From the NCBI GenBank assembly GCA_945903675.1, contig CAMDOP010000237.1:1-5372 (forward strand): 5,372 bases of DNA, written 5' to 3'. Under the pieces are notes generated by a model, which saw only the letters and a program-made list of their open reading frames with translations, made no database searches and was not told where the DNA came from. A program made the position numbers and the translations under genes. Below are positions 1-5,319 of this stretch, piece after piece (within the stretch, counting starts at the first letter, position 1; every line of letters begins with the position of its first letter). Source of the stretch: Crenothrix polyspora. Its GTDB lineage: Bacteria > Pseudomonadota > Gammaproteobacteria > Methylococcales > Methylomonadaceae.

Positions 1-152
1 TCTGGAAAGTCTTCAATAATTTCAGCGCTGGTCATACCATCGGCCAACCATGACAGAACATCATAAACAGTAATGCGTAAACCTCTTATACAGTGTTTAC
101 CGCCTCTTTTTCCAGCTTCTAGAGTAAGAATGTTTTGGTAGGTATTGGCCAT
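1..152 (-). CDS. DUF433 family antitoxin-like protein (N-terminal 50 codons, cut by window edge)
   Basis: Reading the minus strand from the ATG at 152-150 gives an open frame to the window edge, beginning MANTYQNILTLEAGKRGGK. The stretch around residues 15-50 contains G-K-H-C-I-R-G-L-R-I-T-V-Y-D-V-L, then A-D-G-M-T and E-I-I-E-D-F-P. This is the hallmark pattern of DUF433 proteins (GKPCIRGxRITVxDVL...GxSxEEILEDFP). Family members are about 75-80 residues, so roughly one third is missing beyond position 1. DUF433 proteins are small helical DNA-binding-like proteins, usually encoded just before a DUF5615/Mut7-C PIN-like toxin, and are treated as antitoxins. The expected partner would lie outside the window, to the left. 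A GGAG at 164-161, eight bases before the ATG, supports this start. The family assignment is from motif recall and is strong; the antitoxin role is inferred from the family. Confidence 0.85.
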   Translation of the reverse strand, partial: MANTYQNILTLEAGKRGGKHCIRGLRITVYDVLSWLADGMTSAEIIEDFP

Positions 153-160
153 AGGTAGCA

Positions 161-164
161 CTCC
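161..164 (-). promoter_or_regulatory. Ribosome-binding site of the DUF433 gene
   Basis: On the minus strand GGAG stands eight bases upstream of the ATG at 152-150, ideal Shine-Dalgarno spacing. It fixes the start of the partial DUF433 gene. It is the clearest ribosome-binding site in the window; the three plus-strand genes have much weaker ones. Confidence 0.7.
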
Positions 165-672
165 AGTCTGTTATTTAATATCTTGTACAAAAGTTTCTCT
201 TTTTTCATACAGGAATCGACTCATAAATAATTTGATCTCGAGAAACATCAATTTAAACAGAAGTATAACTTAACGTATAAGAAGCAGCTGTTAAGGAATC
301 AAATTTCTGGCTAGGCATTTCCCATTGACACAATAGTAGATCAGACATGAAAGACTCGTTTGCAGCAAATGATTTGGGAGTCTATAGGGAACGTTATTTT
401 CAGATTCAACACTTAGATTCAACTAATAACTCGGCTTATTCTGGTTTAGTCGCGCCTCGCGTGGATTTAAACTATCAGTTCTCTAGAGCCAGCGAGAGCT
501 TTTCGTGCCTAATATTTCAATGGCTGAATAGCTATGGAGCTTGATTTAATCGCCGACATTTCATCATTGCATACTTAAATATCGGACAACGTTAAAGATC
601 TAGCTCGACCTAAACGACTATGGTCAGATGATTGTAATGCTTTACCATCACTTCGGCTGCGTCTGATTTATG

Positions 673-678
673 TATAAT
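673..678 (+). promoter_or_regulatory. Probable -10 element of the mrcB-lolA promoter
   Basis: A perfect TATAAT stands 45 bases upstream of the mrcB ATG, which would place the transcription start near 685 and leave a leader of about 40 bases. The -35 region is poor: TTCGGC, ACTTCG and neighbouring hexamers at 649-657 match TTGACA badly, and TG directly abuts the hexamer without the extra base of an extended -10. The site is therefore supported only by its -10 and its position. It may depend on an activator or give low constitutive expression. Confidence 0.5.
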
Positions 679-723
679 AGGGCCAAAAAGCAAGCATGAT
701 AAATGAAGTTAATAACACTATAA

Positions 724-3096
724 ATGGCTATGGCAGAAAACATGAGCGGACGCGGTAATCGATATAACAGTAATGAGCCGAAAAAAAAGCCGACCACACA
801 TAGAATAAGAAACGTGTTTCTGCTTCTAGTGGTCGGTGCGGGCTTTATGCTGTTCAGTTATCTGGGTTATCTGGACTTTAATGTCCGTAAACAGTTCGAA
901 GGCAAGCGCTGGGCGGTTCCTGCTCGCGTTTATGCCAGCCCTGTTGAGCTTTATACGGGTCATGCTATGACCCTTGATAAGCTTGAAGCGCTGTTAAAAA
1001 TGTTACATTATCGAGAAGATAAAACGCTTGCTGCGGAAGGTAGTTATTTTAAAGGCGGCACGCAAGTTACGGTGAAAACACGCGACTTTGTGTTCTGGGA
1101 TCAACATCAGGCTAGTGTGGCGATGCAGGTGAGCTTTTCTGCCGCAGGTATTGTCGCGATGAAGGATATTACCACAGCACAAGATGTGGATATTATTCGC
1201 ATGGATCCTGTGCAAATTGGTAGCTTTTATCCTACTGTCAAAGAAGATCGAGTACTGATTAAGCTCGAAGAAGCGCCAGATGCTCTGATTAAAGGCCTGC
1301 TTGCTTCAGAAGATCGTGATTTTTATCAGCATTTTGGCATTTCTCTTAAAGGTATCGCTAGAGCAATATGGACTAATGTATTAGCCGGTGGCATGGTGCA
1401 AGGTGGTAGTACCATTACTCAACAGTTAGTAAAAAACTTTTATTTAACGAATGAGCGTAGTTTATCTCGTAAAGCCAAAGAAGCTCTGATGGCGTTTATT
1501 TTAGAATATCGTTATGGTAAAAATGAAATTCTTGAAGCTTATTTGAATGAAATTTATTTGGGGCAAAATGGCTCAAGTTCTGTACATGGCTTTGGTTTAG
1601 CCAGTGAGTTTTATTTTGGTAGTACCTTAAAGGATCTACCTTTAGAGCAGGTCGCCTCATTAGTAGCTTTGGTGCGTGGCCCTTCTGAATATGATCCTAG
1701 GCGCTTTCCTGATCGTGCCCAACAGCGACGTGACTTAGTTCTCGACGAAATGGCAGCAGAAGGTTATATCAGTAATAGTCAGGCTGAAGTAGCTAAGTCT
1801 AAACCGTTAAGTGTTATAGCGCGTACGCAGCACTCTTCTAATCGTTATCCAGGATTTCTGGATTTGGTTAAACGACAATTAAGTCAAGAATATCATGAGG
1901 AAGATTTAACCTCGCAAGGCTTGAGAATTTTTACCACGCTAGATACTCAAGCTCAGGATATATTGCAAAACACTATAGCCTTAAAGTTAGCTCAATTGGA
2001 TAAGTTACCTCATGCTGATAATCTTGAGGCCGCTGTTATCGTGACGCGTCGTGATAGTGGCGAGGTTGTGGCCTTAACCAGTGGTCGTGAGAATATAGTG
2101 GGTGGCTTTAATCGAGCTTTGGATGCAGTGCGACCTATAGGATCATTGATTAAACCGGCTGTTTATTTGACGGCCTTAGAGTCGCCTGAAAAATATACGA
2201 TTACTACCCATGTTGACGATTCAACGATCGTGGTTAAAGGTCAGAATGGTGTTGATTGGATACCTAAGAATTACGATCATAAAGAGCATGGTAGTGTTGC
2301 TTTACATACCGCTTTAGCTAAATCTTATAATTTAGCTACTGTTCGCATAGGTATGGATATTGGTGTGGCCAGCGTCGCTAAAACCATAAAAGATATGGGC
2401 GTTAATCGATCATTAGATTTGTTTCCGTCATTATTATTAGGTGCCGCGTCATTAACACCTATAGAAGTCACGCAAATGTATCAAACCTTAGCTGGAGATG
2501 GGTTTTCAACGCCTATTAAAGGCATTAGAGCGGTCGTTGATGCGGATGGTAAACAATTGCAAAGTTACCCACTGAACGTTAAACAAGCCGTAGACCCTGC
2601 TGCAACCTATATCGTTAATACTATGCTGCAAGAAGTGATGCATGAGGGTACAGGACATGCAGCCTATAACTCTTTTCCTAAAGATTATGGTTTGGTGGGC
2701 AAAACAGGGACGACGAATGATGCTAAAGATAGTTGGTTTGCAGGCTATACCGGCGATTATTTGTCAGTTGTTTGGGTGGGACGTGACGATAATAAGCCTA
2801 TAGGACTTACTGGGGCAACGGGTGCTTTACCTATTTGGACGGCATTAATGCAGAAAATATCGACCCAAGCCGTCAGTTTGATTGCTCCTGATAATGTAAA
2901 GTTATTGTGGGTTGATTCAGAAACAGGTCTCTTAACCCGAGATAATTGTGGAAACAGTAAACAATATCCCTATATTTCAGGCTCTGAACCTACGACTTTA
3001 TCAGACTGTGGGCAGGGTGTTTTTGAGCATGATAAACCTTGGTTTGATGAAATACATGAAGAAGAGCCTAAGAAAAGTCAGTCACCAACCCTATGA
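724..3096 (+). CDS. mrcB: Penicillin-binding protein 1B, bifunctional glycosyltransferase/transpeptidase
   Basis: Class A PBP that polymerises lipid II into glycan strands and cross-links the stem peptides on the periplasmic face of the inner membrane. The 790 residues show a basic cytoplasmic tail (1-30, K20-K22, R27, R29), one membrane segment (about 31-50), a UB2H domain (about 60-150, from G-K-R-W-A-V-P-A-R-V-Y) that in E. coli docks the lipoprotein LpoB, a GT51 domain and a transpeptidase domain. GT51 motifs are EDRDF with catalytic E196, GGSTITQQ 227-234, RKAKE with E253 (equivalent to E. coli E233 and E290), a Y-L-N-E-I-Y-L-G motif ending at 280, and RRDLVL 335-340. Transpeptidase motifs are S474-L-I-K477, S534-Y-N536 and K660-T-G-T663, so both active sites are intact. 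C742 and C762 near the C-terminus may form a disulfide. Length is close to E. coli PBP1b (844). The start is uncertain: ATGs at 724, 730 and 742 are all in frame and none has a good ribosome-binding site (only GAAG at 705-708). lolA overlaps its stop. Confidence 0.96.
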   Translation: MAMAENMSGRGNRYNSNEPKKKPTTHRIRNVFLLLVVGAGFMLFSYLGYLDFNVRKQFEGKRWAVPARVYASPVELYTGHAMTLDKLEALLKMLHYREDKTLAAEGSYFKGGTQVTVKTRDFVFWDQHQASVAMQVSFSAAGIVAMKDITTAQDVDIIRMDPVQIGSFYPTVKEDRVLIKLEEAPDALIKGLLASEDRDFYQHFGISLKGIARAIWTNVLAGGMVQGGSTITQQLVKNFYLTNERSLSRKAKEALMAFILEYRYGKNEILEAYLNEIYLGQNGSSSVHGFGLASEFYFGSTLKDLPLEQVASLVALVRGPSEYDPRRFPDRAQQRRDLVLDEMAAEGYISNSQAEVAKSKPLSVIARTQHSSNRYPGFLDLVKRQLSQEYHEEDLTSQGLRIFTTLDTQAQDILQNTIALKLAQLDKLPHADNLEAAVIVTRRDSGEVVALTSGRENIVGGFNRALDAVRPIGSLIKPAVYLTALESPEKYTITTHVDDSTIVVKGQNGVDWIPKNYDHKEHGSVALHTALAKSYNLATVRIGMDIGVASVAKTIKDMGVNRSLDLFPSLLLGAASLTPIEVTQMYQTLAGDGFSTPIKGIRAVVDADGKQLQSYPLNVKQAVDPAATYIVNTMLQEVMHEGTGHAAYNSFPKDYGLVGKTGTTNDAKDSWFAGYTGDYLSVVWVGRDDNKPIGLTGATGALPIWTALMQKISTQAVSLIAPDNVKLLWVDSETGLLTRDNCGNSKQYPYISGSEPTTLSDCGQGVFEHDKPWFDEIHEEEPKKSQSPTL

Positions 3097-3746
3097 ATTA
3101 TAAAAGAGTAGTTATGATTAATATGAACCTTGTTCGTTTGCTTTGTTTGAGTTTTTTTATGTTTAGCCATGGCGCGTATGCCAGCGATCAACCGATTAAA
3201 AAACTTCAAGCCTTTTTAAAATCATCAAAATCATTGACGGCTGATTTCAAGCAAGTGCTTATTAATGAAGCCGGTAGTCCTTATCAAAGCAGCTCAGGAC
3301 TTTTTTATTTGCAGCGGCCTGGAAAGTTCCGATGGGATTATTTAAAGCCATTTCAGCAACAAATAGTCTCTACTTCGGGTAAGGTTTGGTTTTATGATGC
3401 TGACTTGGAACAAGTTACTGTTAAAACACTCGATGAGTCGGTAGGCTCAACACCTGCTTTACTATTAAGTGGTGAAATCTCCTTGGAAGATAATTTTATT
3501 ATGGAGAACCAAGGAGCAGAGGGTGATTTACTCTGGATCAGATTATTACCCAAAAACAAGGAAAGTAGTTTTAAATATATCGTCATAGGCCTGAATAAAG
3601 GCGTATTGGGAGGTATGGAGTTAAGTGATAATTTCGGTCAACTAACGCGTATCTATTTCTCCAATGTAGTGCTAAATCCGCCCATAAAGCCTGCGGTGTT
3701 TGAATTTAAAGCACCCGCAGGTGCTGATGTTTTTTCTGATCAGTAA
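3093..3746 (+). CDS. lolA: Outer-membrane lipoprotein carrier protein LolA
   Basis: Periplasmic chaperone that accepts mature lipoproteins from the LolCDE transporter and passes them to LolB at the outer membrane. The 217-residue product has a signal peptide: basic start (K4, R5, R15), hydrophobic core about 13-25, and probable signal peptidase I cleavage after A-Y-A30. The mature part follows the LolA fold in order: S-L-T-A-D-F-K-Q-V, then L-Q-R-P-G-K-F-R-W-D-Y, then V-W-F-Y-D-A-D-L-E-Q-V, then S-T-P-A-L-L-L-S-G. R75, in the QRP motif, matches R43 of mature E. coli LolA, which is important for lipoprotein release. Its ATG overlaps the mrcB stop as ATGA (3093-3096), which suggests translational coupling. 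Alternative starts are the ATG at 3114, which has AGAG at 3105-3108 and still leaves a complete signal peptide, and the ATG at 3123. No terminator of the hairpin plus T-run type follows directly; the next structure is the palindromic element described separately. Confidence 0.95.
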   Translation: MNYKRVVMINMNLVRLLCLSFFMFSHGAYASDQPIKKLQAFLKSSKSLTADFKQVLINEAGSPYQSSSGLFYLQRPGKFRWDYLKPFQQQIVSTSGKVWFYDADLEQVTVKTLDESVGSTPALLLSGEISLEDNFIMENQGAEGDLLWIRLLPKNKESSFKYIVIGLNKGVLGGMELSDNFGQLTRIYFSNVVLNPPIKPAVFEFKAPAGADVFSDQ

Positions 3747-3749
3747 GTT

Positions 3750-3784
3750 AGGCGAAAGGTACAAGGCGAATGAGCAAAGGTTCA
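3750..3784 (+). repeat. Degenerate heptamer repeat, about five units
   Basis: Just after the lolA stop the sequence falls into 7-base units: AGGCGAA, AGGTACA, AGGCGAA, TGAGCAA, AGGTTCA. Units 1 and 3 are identical, and four of the five begin AGG. The left 11-bp inverted repeat (3755-3765) lies inside this array. A related 7-base rhythm (AGGTACA, AGATTAA, AGGCTTA) can be read on the minus strand leftwards from 3989. It may be the decayed end of an element or an independent short tandem repeat; the number of units is too small to decide. Confidence 0.4.
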
Positions 3785-3786
3785 TT
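3769..3786 (+). repeat. Small hairpin in the left arm of the element
   Basis: AATGAGC at 3769-3775 pairs with GTTCATT at 3780-3786 around an AAAG loop, seven pairs including one G-T. It is AT-rich and weak, and is not followed by a T-run, so it is not a terminator. A similar small hairpin, GAATA-TAC-TATTC, sits in the right arm at 3935-3947. Confidence 0.35.
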
Positions 3787-3818
3787 TATCACTGCCCACA
3801 GTTAAGTAGTTAGTTGTT

Positions 3819-3845
3819 TGGAGTAAAACAGCTTCAGCTGTTTTA
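3819..3845 (+). repeat. REP unit, left copy (GGAG plus hairpin)
   Basis: TGGAGT at 3819-3824 is followed at once by the stem AAAACAGC (3825-3832), loop TTCA (3833-3836) and GCTGTTTT (3837-3844). A GGAG or GTAG tetranucleotide just 5' of a short palindrome is the signature of REP sequences recognised by RAYT (TnpA-REP, Y1/IS200-like) transposases. The unit matches the right copy read on the other strand at 20 of 27 positions. Six of the seven differences are compensatory pair changes within the stem and the seventh is the last base. Confidence 0.75.
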
Positions 3846-3848
3846 AAA

Positions 3849-3875
3849 GGCAATAGCTGAAGCTATTGCACTCCA
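3849..3875 (-). repeat. REP unit, right copy in inverted orientation
   Basis: On the minus strand, TGGAGT (3875-3870) precedes the stem GCAATAGC (3869-3862), loop TTCA (3861-3858) and GCTATTGC (3857-3850). It faces the left copy tail to tail with three bases between them (3846-3848), the arrangement of a BIME in enterobacterial genomes. Against the left copy the stem carries A-T to G-C, A-T to C-G and C-G to T-A changes, so pairing has been kept while sequence drifted. The TGGAGT boxes of the two units are also complementary to each other and can form a short stem beneath both hairpins. Confidence 0.75.
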
Positions 3876-3937
3876 GGACTTTGCTGTTTTTGCCTTAACT
3901 GTGGGTAGTGGCGCGTCATCTGGAGCTTAGGAGCGAA

Positions 3938-3943
3938 TATACT
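3938..3943 (+). promoter_or_regulatory. Possible -10 element for rarA inside the palindromic element
   Basis: TATACT lies 74 bases upstream of the rarA ATG, within the right arm of the element and within a small GAATA-TAC-TATTC palindrome. No good -35 is visible at 16-18 bases (GTCATC at 3915-3920 is poor). If real, rarA transcription would start inside the repeat. The alternative is read-through from the mrcB-lolA promoter across the hairpins. Confidence 0.2.
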
Positions 3944-4017
3944 ATTCATACTGCCCCGACTTAAGTGCTAAGCCTTTAATCTTGTACCTTTTTAATTTTA
4001 CATACTCTACAGTCTTT

Positions 4018-5319
4018 ATGTTTGATGATTTAACCAAGCCTCTGGCCGATAGAATGCGGCCTAAATCTTTAGATGATTATGTCGGTCAACAGCATATGCT
4101 GATGCCCGGCAAGCCGCTTTATGAGTCTATTTTATCTGGGCGCTTACATTCCATGATTTTCTGGGGGCCTCCTGGTACGGGTAAAACCACGCTAGCAAGG
4201 CTCATTGCTCAACACTCTGATGCTGAGTTTATGCCTATCTCTGCGGTGTTGTCGGGCGTAAAAGAAATCAGGGCGGCTGTCTCTGAAGCTAAAAAAATTC
4301 AGCAAGAACAGCTCAGGCAGACTATTTTATTTGTCGATGAAGTACATCGGTTTAATAAAGCTCAACAAGATGCTTTTCTGCCCCATGTCGAAGATGGTAC
4401 CGTTTATTTTGTGGGTGCAACGACCGAAAATCCGTCCTTTGCTCTCAATAATGCTTTGTTATCACGCGCCCGTGTTTATGTCCTTAATGCCTTAACGACT
4501 GATGATTTACGTGGCGTGTTAGATAAAGCCTTGGCTGATTCAAATAGAGGCCTAGGTGGTTTAGATATTGAGATCTCCGATGAGATTAAACAGCAATTTG
4601 CTCAAGCTGCGGATGGCGATGCGAGAAGGCTGCTCAATTTATTGGAAATTGCCGTGGAGCTTGCGGCGGCTAAAGGTAGTCGAGTCATTAATGAAACTTG
4701 CGCTCTTGAAGTGTTATCCGGTGGCGTTAGACGCTTTGATAATCAGGGTGAAGAATTTTATAATCAGATTTCAGCATTGCATAAATCGGTAAGAGGTAGC
4801 TCACCTGATGCGGCTCTTTATTGGTTATGCCGGATGATGGATGGTGGTTGTGATTTAGCTTATTTAGCAAGGCGTATTGTGCGCATGGCATCTGAAGATA
4901 TAGGTAATGCTGATCCTAGAGCCTTACAAATCGCAATCAATGCCTGGGAAGCGCAGGAGCGTTTGGGTAGTCCTGAAGGTCAATTATCTTTGGCTCAGGC
5001 GGTCGTTTACTTAGCTTGTGCGCCTAAAAGTAATGCGGTTTATATGGCTTATAATGCCGCTATGCGTGATGCTAAACAAAGCGGAAGTCTGGGAGTGCCT
5101 GTGCATTTAAGAAATGCGCCAACTTCGCTTATGAAATCACTCGATTATGGTAAAGCTTATCGCTATGCGCATGATGAGCCAGAAGCTTATGCTGCGGGTG
5201 AATCTTATTTTCCTGAACAGCTGACGGGAACACGTTATTATCAGCCAGTCGATCGTGGCTTAGAAATCAAGATCAAAGAAAAGTTAAAGCATTTGCAAGA
5301 GCTCGATAAGCAACGTTAA
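4018..5319 (+). CDS. rarA: Replication-associated recombination protein RarA (MgsA), AAA+ ATPase
   Basis: Clamp-loader-related AAA+ ATPase of the RarA/Mgs1/WRNIP1 family, which acts with SSB at stalled forks and DNA ends. The product is 433 residues (E. coli 447). In order: the N-terminal P-L-A-D-R-M-R-P-K-S-L-D-D-Y-V-G-Q motif, Walker A GPPGTGKTT (50-58), Walker B with D107-E108 followed by V-H-R-F-N-K, sensor 1 region GATTENPS (133-140), arginine finger region SRAR (149-152), sensor 2 region GDARR (200-204), then the C-terminal tetramerisation part (H-K-S-V-R-G-S, A-S-E-D-I-G-N-A-D-P-R-A, A-C-A-P-K-S-N-A-V-Y, P-V-H-L-R-N-A-P-T). All catalytic motifs are present. The frame stays open upstream to a TTG at 3982, but those 12 codons (Y-L-F-N-F-T...) do not resemble RarA and come from the inverted repeat, so I choose the ATG at 4018. 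No strong ribosome-binding site precedes it. It follows lolA, a conserved gammaproteobacterial order. Confidence 0.95.
   Translation: MFDDLTKPLADRMRPKSLDDYVGQQHMLMPGKPLYESILSGRLHSMIFWGPPGTGKTTLARLIAQHSDAEFMPISAVLSGVKEIRAAVSEAKKIQQEQLRQTILFVDEVHRFNKAQQDAFLPHVEDGTVYFVGATTENPSFALNNALLSRARVYVLNALTTDDLRGVLDKALADSNRGLGGLDIEISDEIKQQFAQAADGDARRLLNLLEIAVELAAAKGSRVINETCALEVLSGGVRRFDNQGEEFYNQISALHKSVRGSSPDAALYWLCRMMDGGCDLAYLARRIVRMASEDIGNADPRALQIAINAWEAQERLGSPEGQLSLAQAVVYLACAPKSNAVYMAYNAAMRDAKQSGSLGVPVHLRNAPTSLMKSLDYGKAYRYAHDEPEAYAAGESYFPEQLTGTRYYQPVDRGLEIKIKEKLKHLQELDKQR

Larger units (their letters stand above)
153..723. other. 570-base gap between divergent genes, no convincing gene
   Basis: This gap separates the minus-strand DUF433 gene from plus-strand mrcB, so it should hold both promoters. 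It is AT-rich on the left (160-300). An 8-base perfect palindrome TTGTACAA lies at 183-190, close to the DUF433 ribosome-binding site, and could be an operator for antitoxin autoregulation, but that is speculation. An isolated TTGACA at 325-330 has no matching -10. One open frame of 65 codons (347-544, plus strand, starting MKDSFAANDLGVY) does not overlap any gene. It has no Shine-Dalgarno sequence, a stop codon only seven codons upstream and no recognisable family, so I treat it as probably non-coding or a gene remnant. I saw no tRNA, riboswitch, strong hairpin or CRISPR repeat here. Confidence 0.5.
3790..3910. repeat. 17-bp inverted repeat enclosing the REP pair
   Basis: CACTGCCCACAGTTAAG at 3790-3806 faces CTTAACTGTGGGTAGTG at 3894-3910. 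Sixteen of 17 positions are Watson-Crick pairs and the other is G-T; the inner 12 pairs are perfect. The arms are 87 bases apart and enclose both REP units. As RNA this would form a closing stem with two terminal hairpins above it; as DNA it could extrude a branched cruciform. The stretches between this stem and the inner TGGAGT/ACTCCA stem, 3807-3818 and 3876-3893, are unpaired in that fold. Confidence 0.8.
3755..3991. mobile_element. Candidate non-autonomous palindromic element (MITE-like) between lolA and rarA
   Basis: A 237-base segment is bounded by perfect 11-base inverted repeats, AAAGGTACAAG at 3755-3765 and CTTGTACCTTT at 3981-3991. It contains further nested inverted repeats and no open frame of note. 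The internal 17-base inverted repeat and central REP pair are listed separately. No clear target-site duplication flanks the ends, so the exact boundaries are unproven. The 11-base match alone could be chance or a remnant, but its symmetry around the inner palindromes makes a single element likely. It carries no transposase and would have to be moved in trans. Its right end lies 26 bases before the rarA ATG. Confidence 0.5.

Noticed and set aside
157..166. TGGAGTGCTA on the minus strand near the DUF433 start, resembling the beginning of the REP units
   Set aside because: Only the first eight bases match and no hairpin follows; it is explained by the Shine-Dalgarno GGAG.
325..330. Perfect TTGACA that could be a -35 element
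   Set aside because: No acceptable -10 lies 15-19 bases downstream (346-355 reads CATGAAAGAC), and no supported gene follows.
1003..1215. Minus-strand open frame of 70 codons
   Set aside because: It lies wholly within mrcB, in the UB2H region, and has no family resemblance; it is a shadow of the coding strand.
3392..3586. Minus-strand open frame of 64 codons
   Set aside because: It lies inside lolA, whose own frame has clear family motifs; no independent support.
3824..3869. REP hairpins as a classic intrinsic terminator for lolA
   Set aside because: The left stem is followed by only its own four Ts and then AAAA, and the right stem has no T-run on the plus strand; the symmetrical GGAG boxes fit a REP pair better. 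Some attenuating effect is still possible.
3747..4017. tRNA or CRISPR array in the lolA-rarA gap, suggested by the branched fold
   Set aside because: There is no T-loop GTTCRANNC in the right place, no acceptor stem of 7 pairs with an anticodon arm, and no regularly spaced direct repeats; the symmetry is of inverted REP units.
4568..4792. Plus-strand open frame of 74 codons in another frame
   Set aside because: It lies inside rarA, across the sensor 2 and C-terminal region, and its product resembles nothing.
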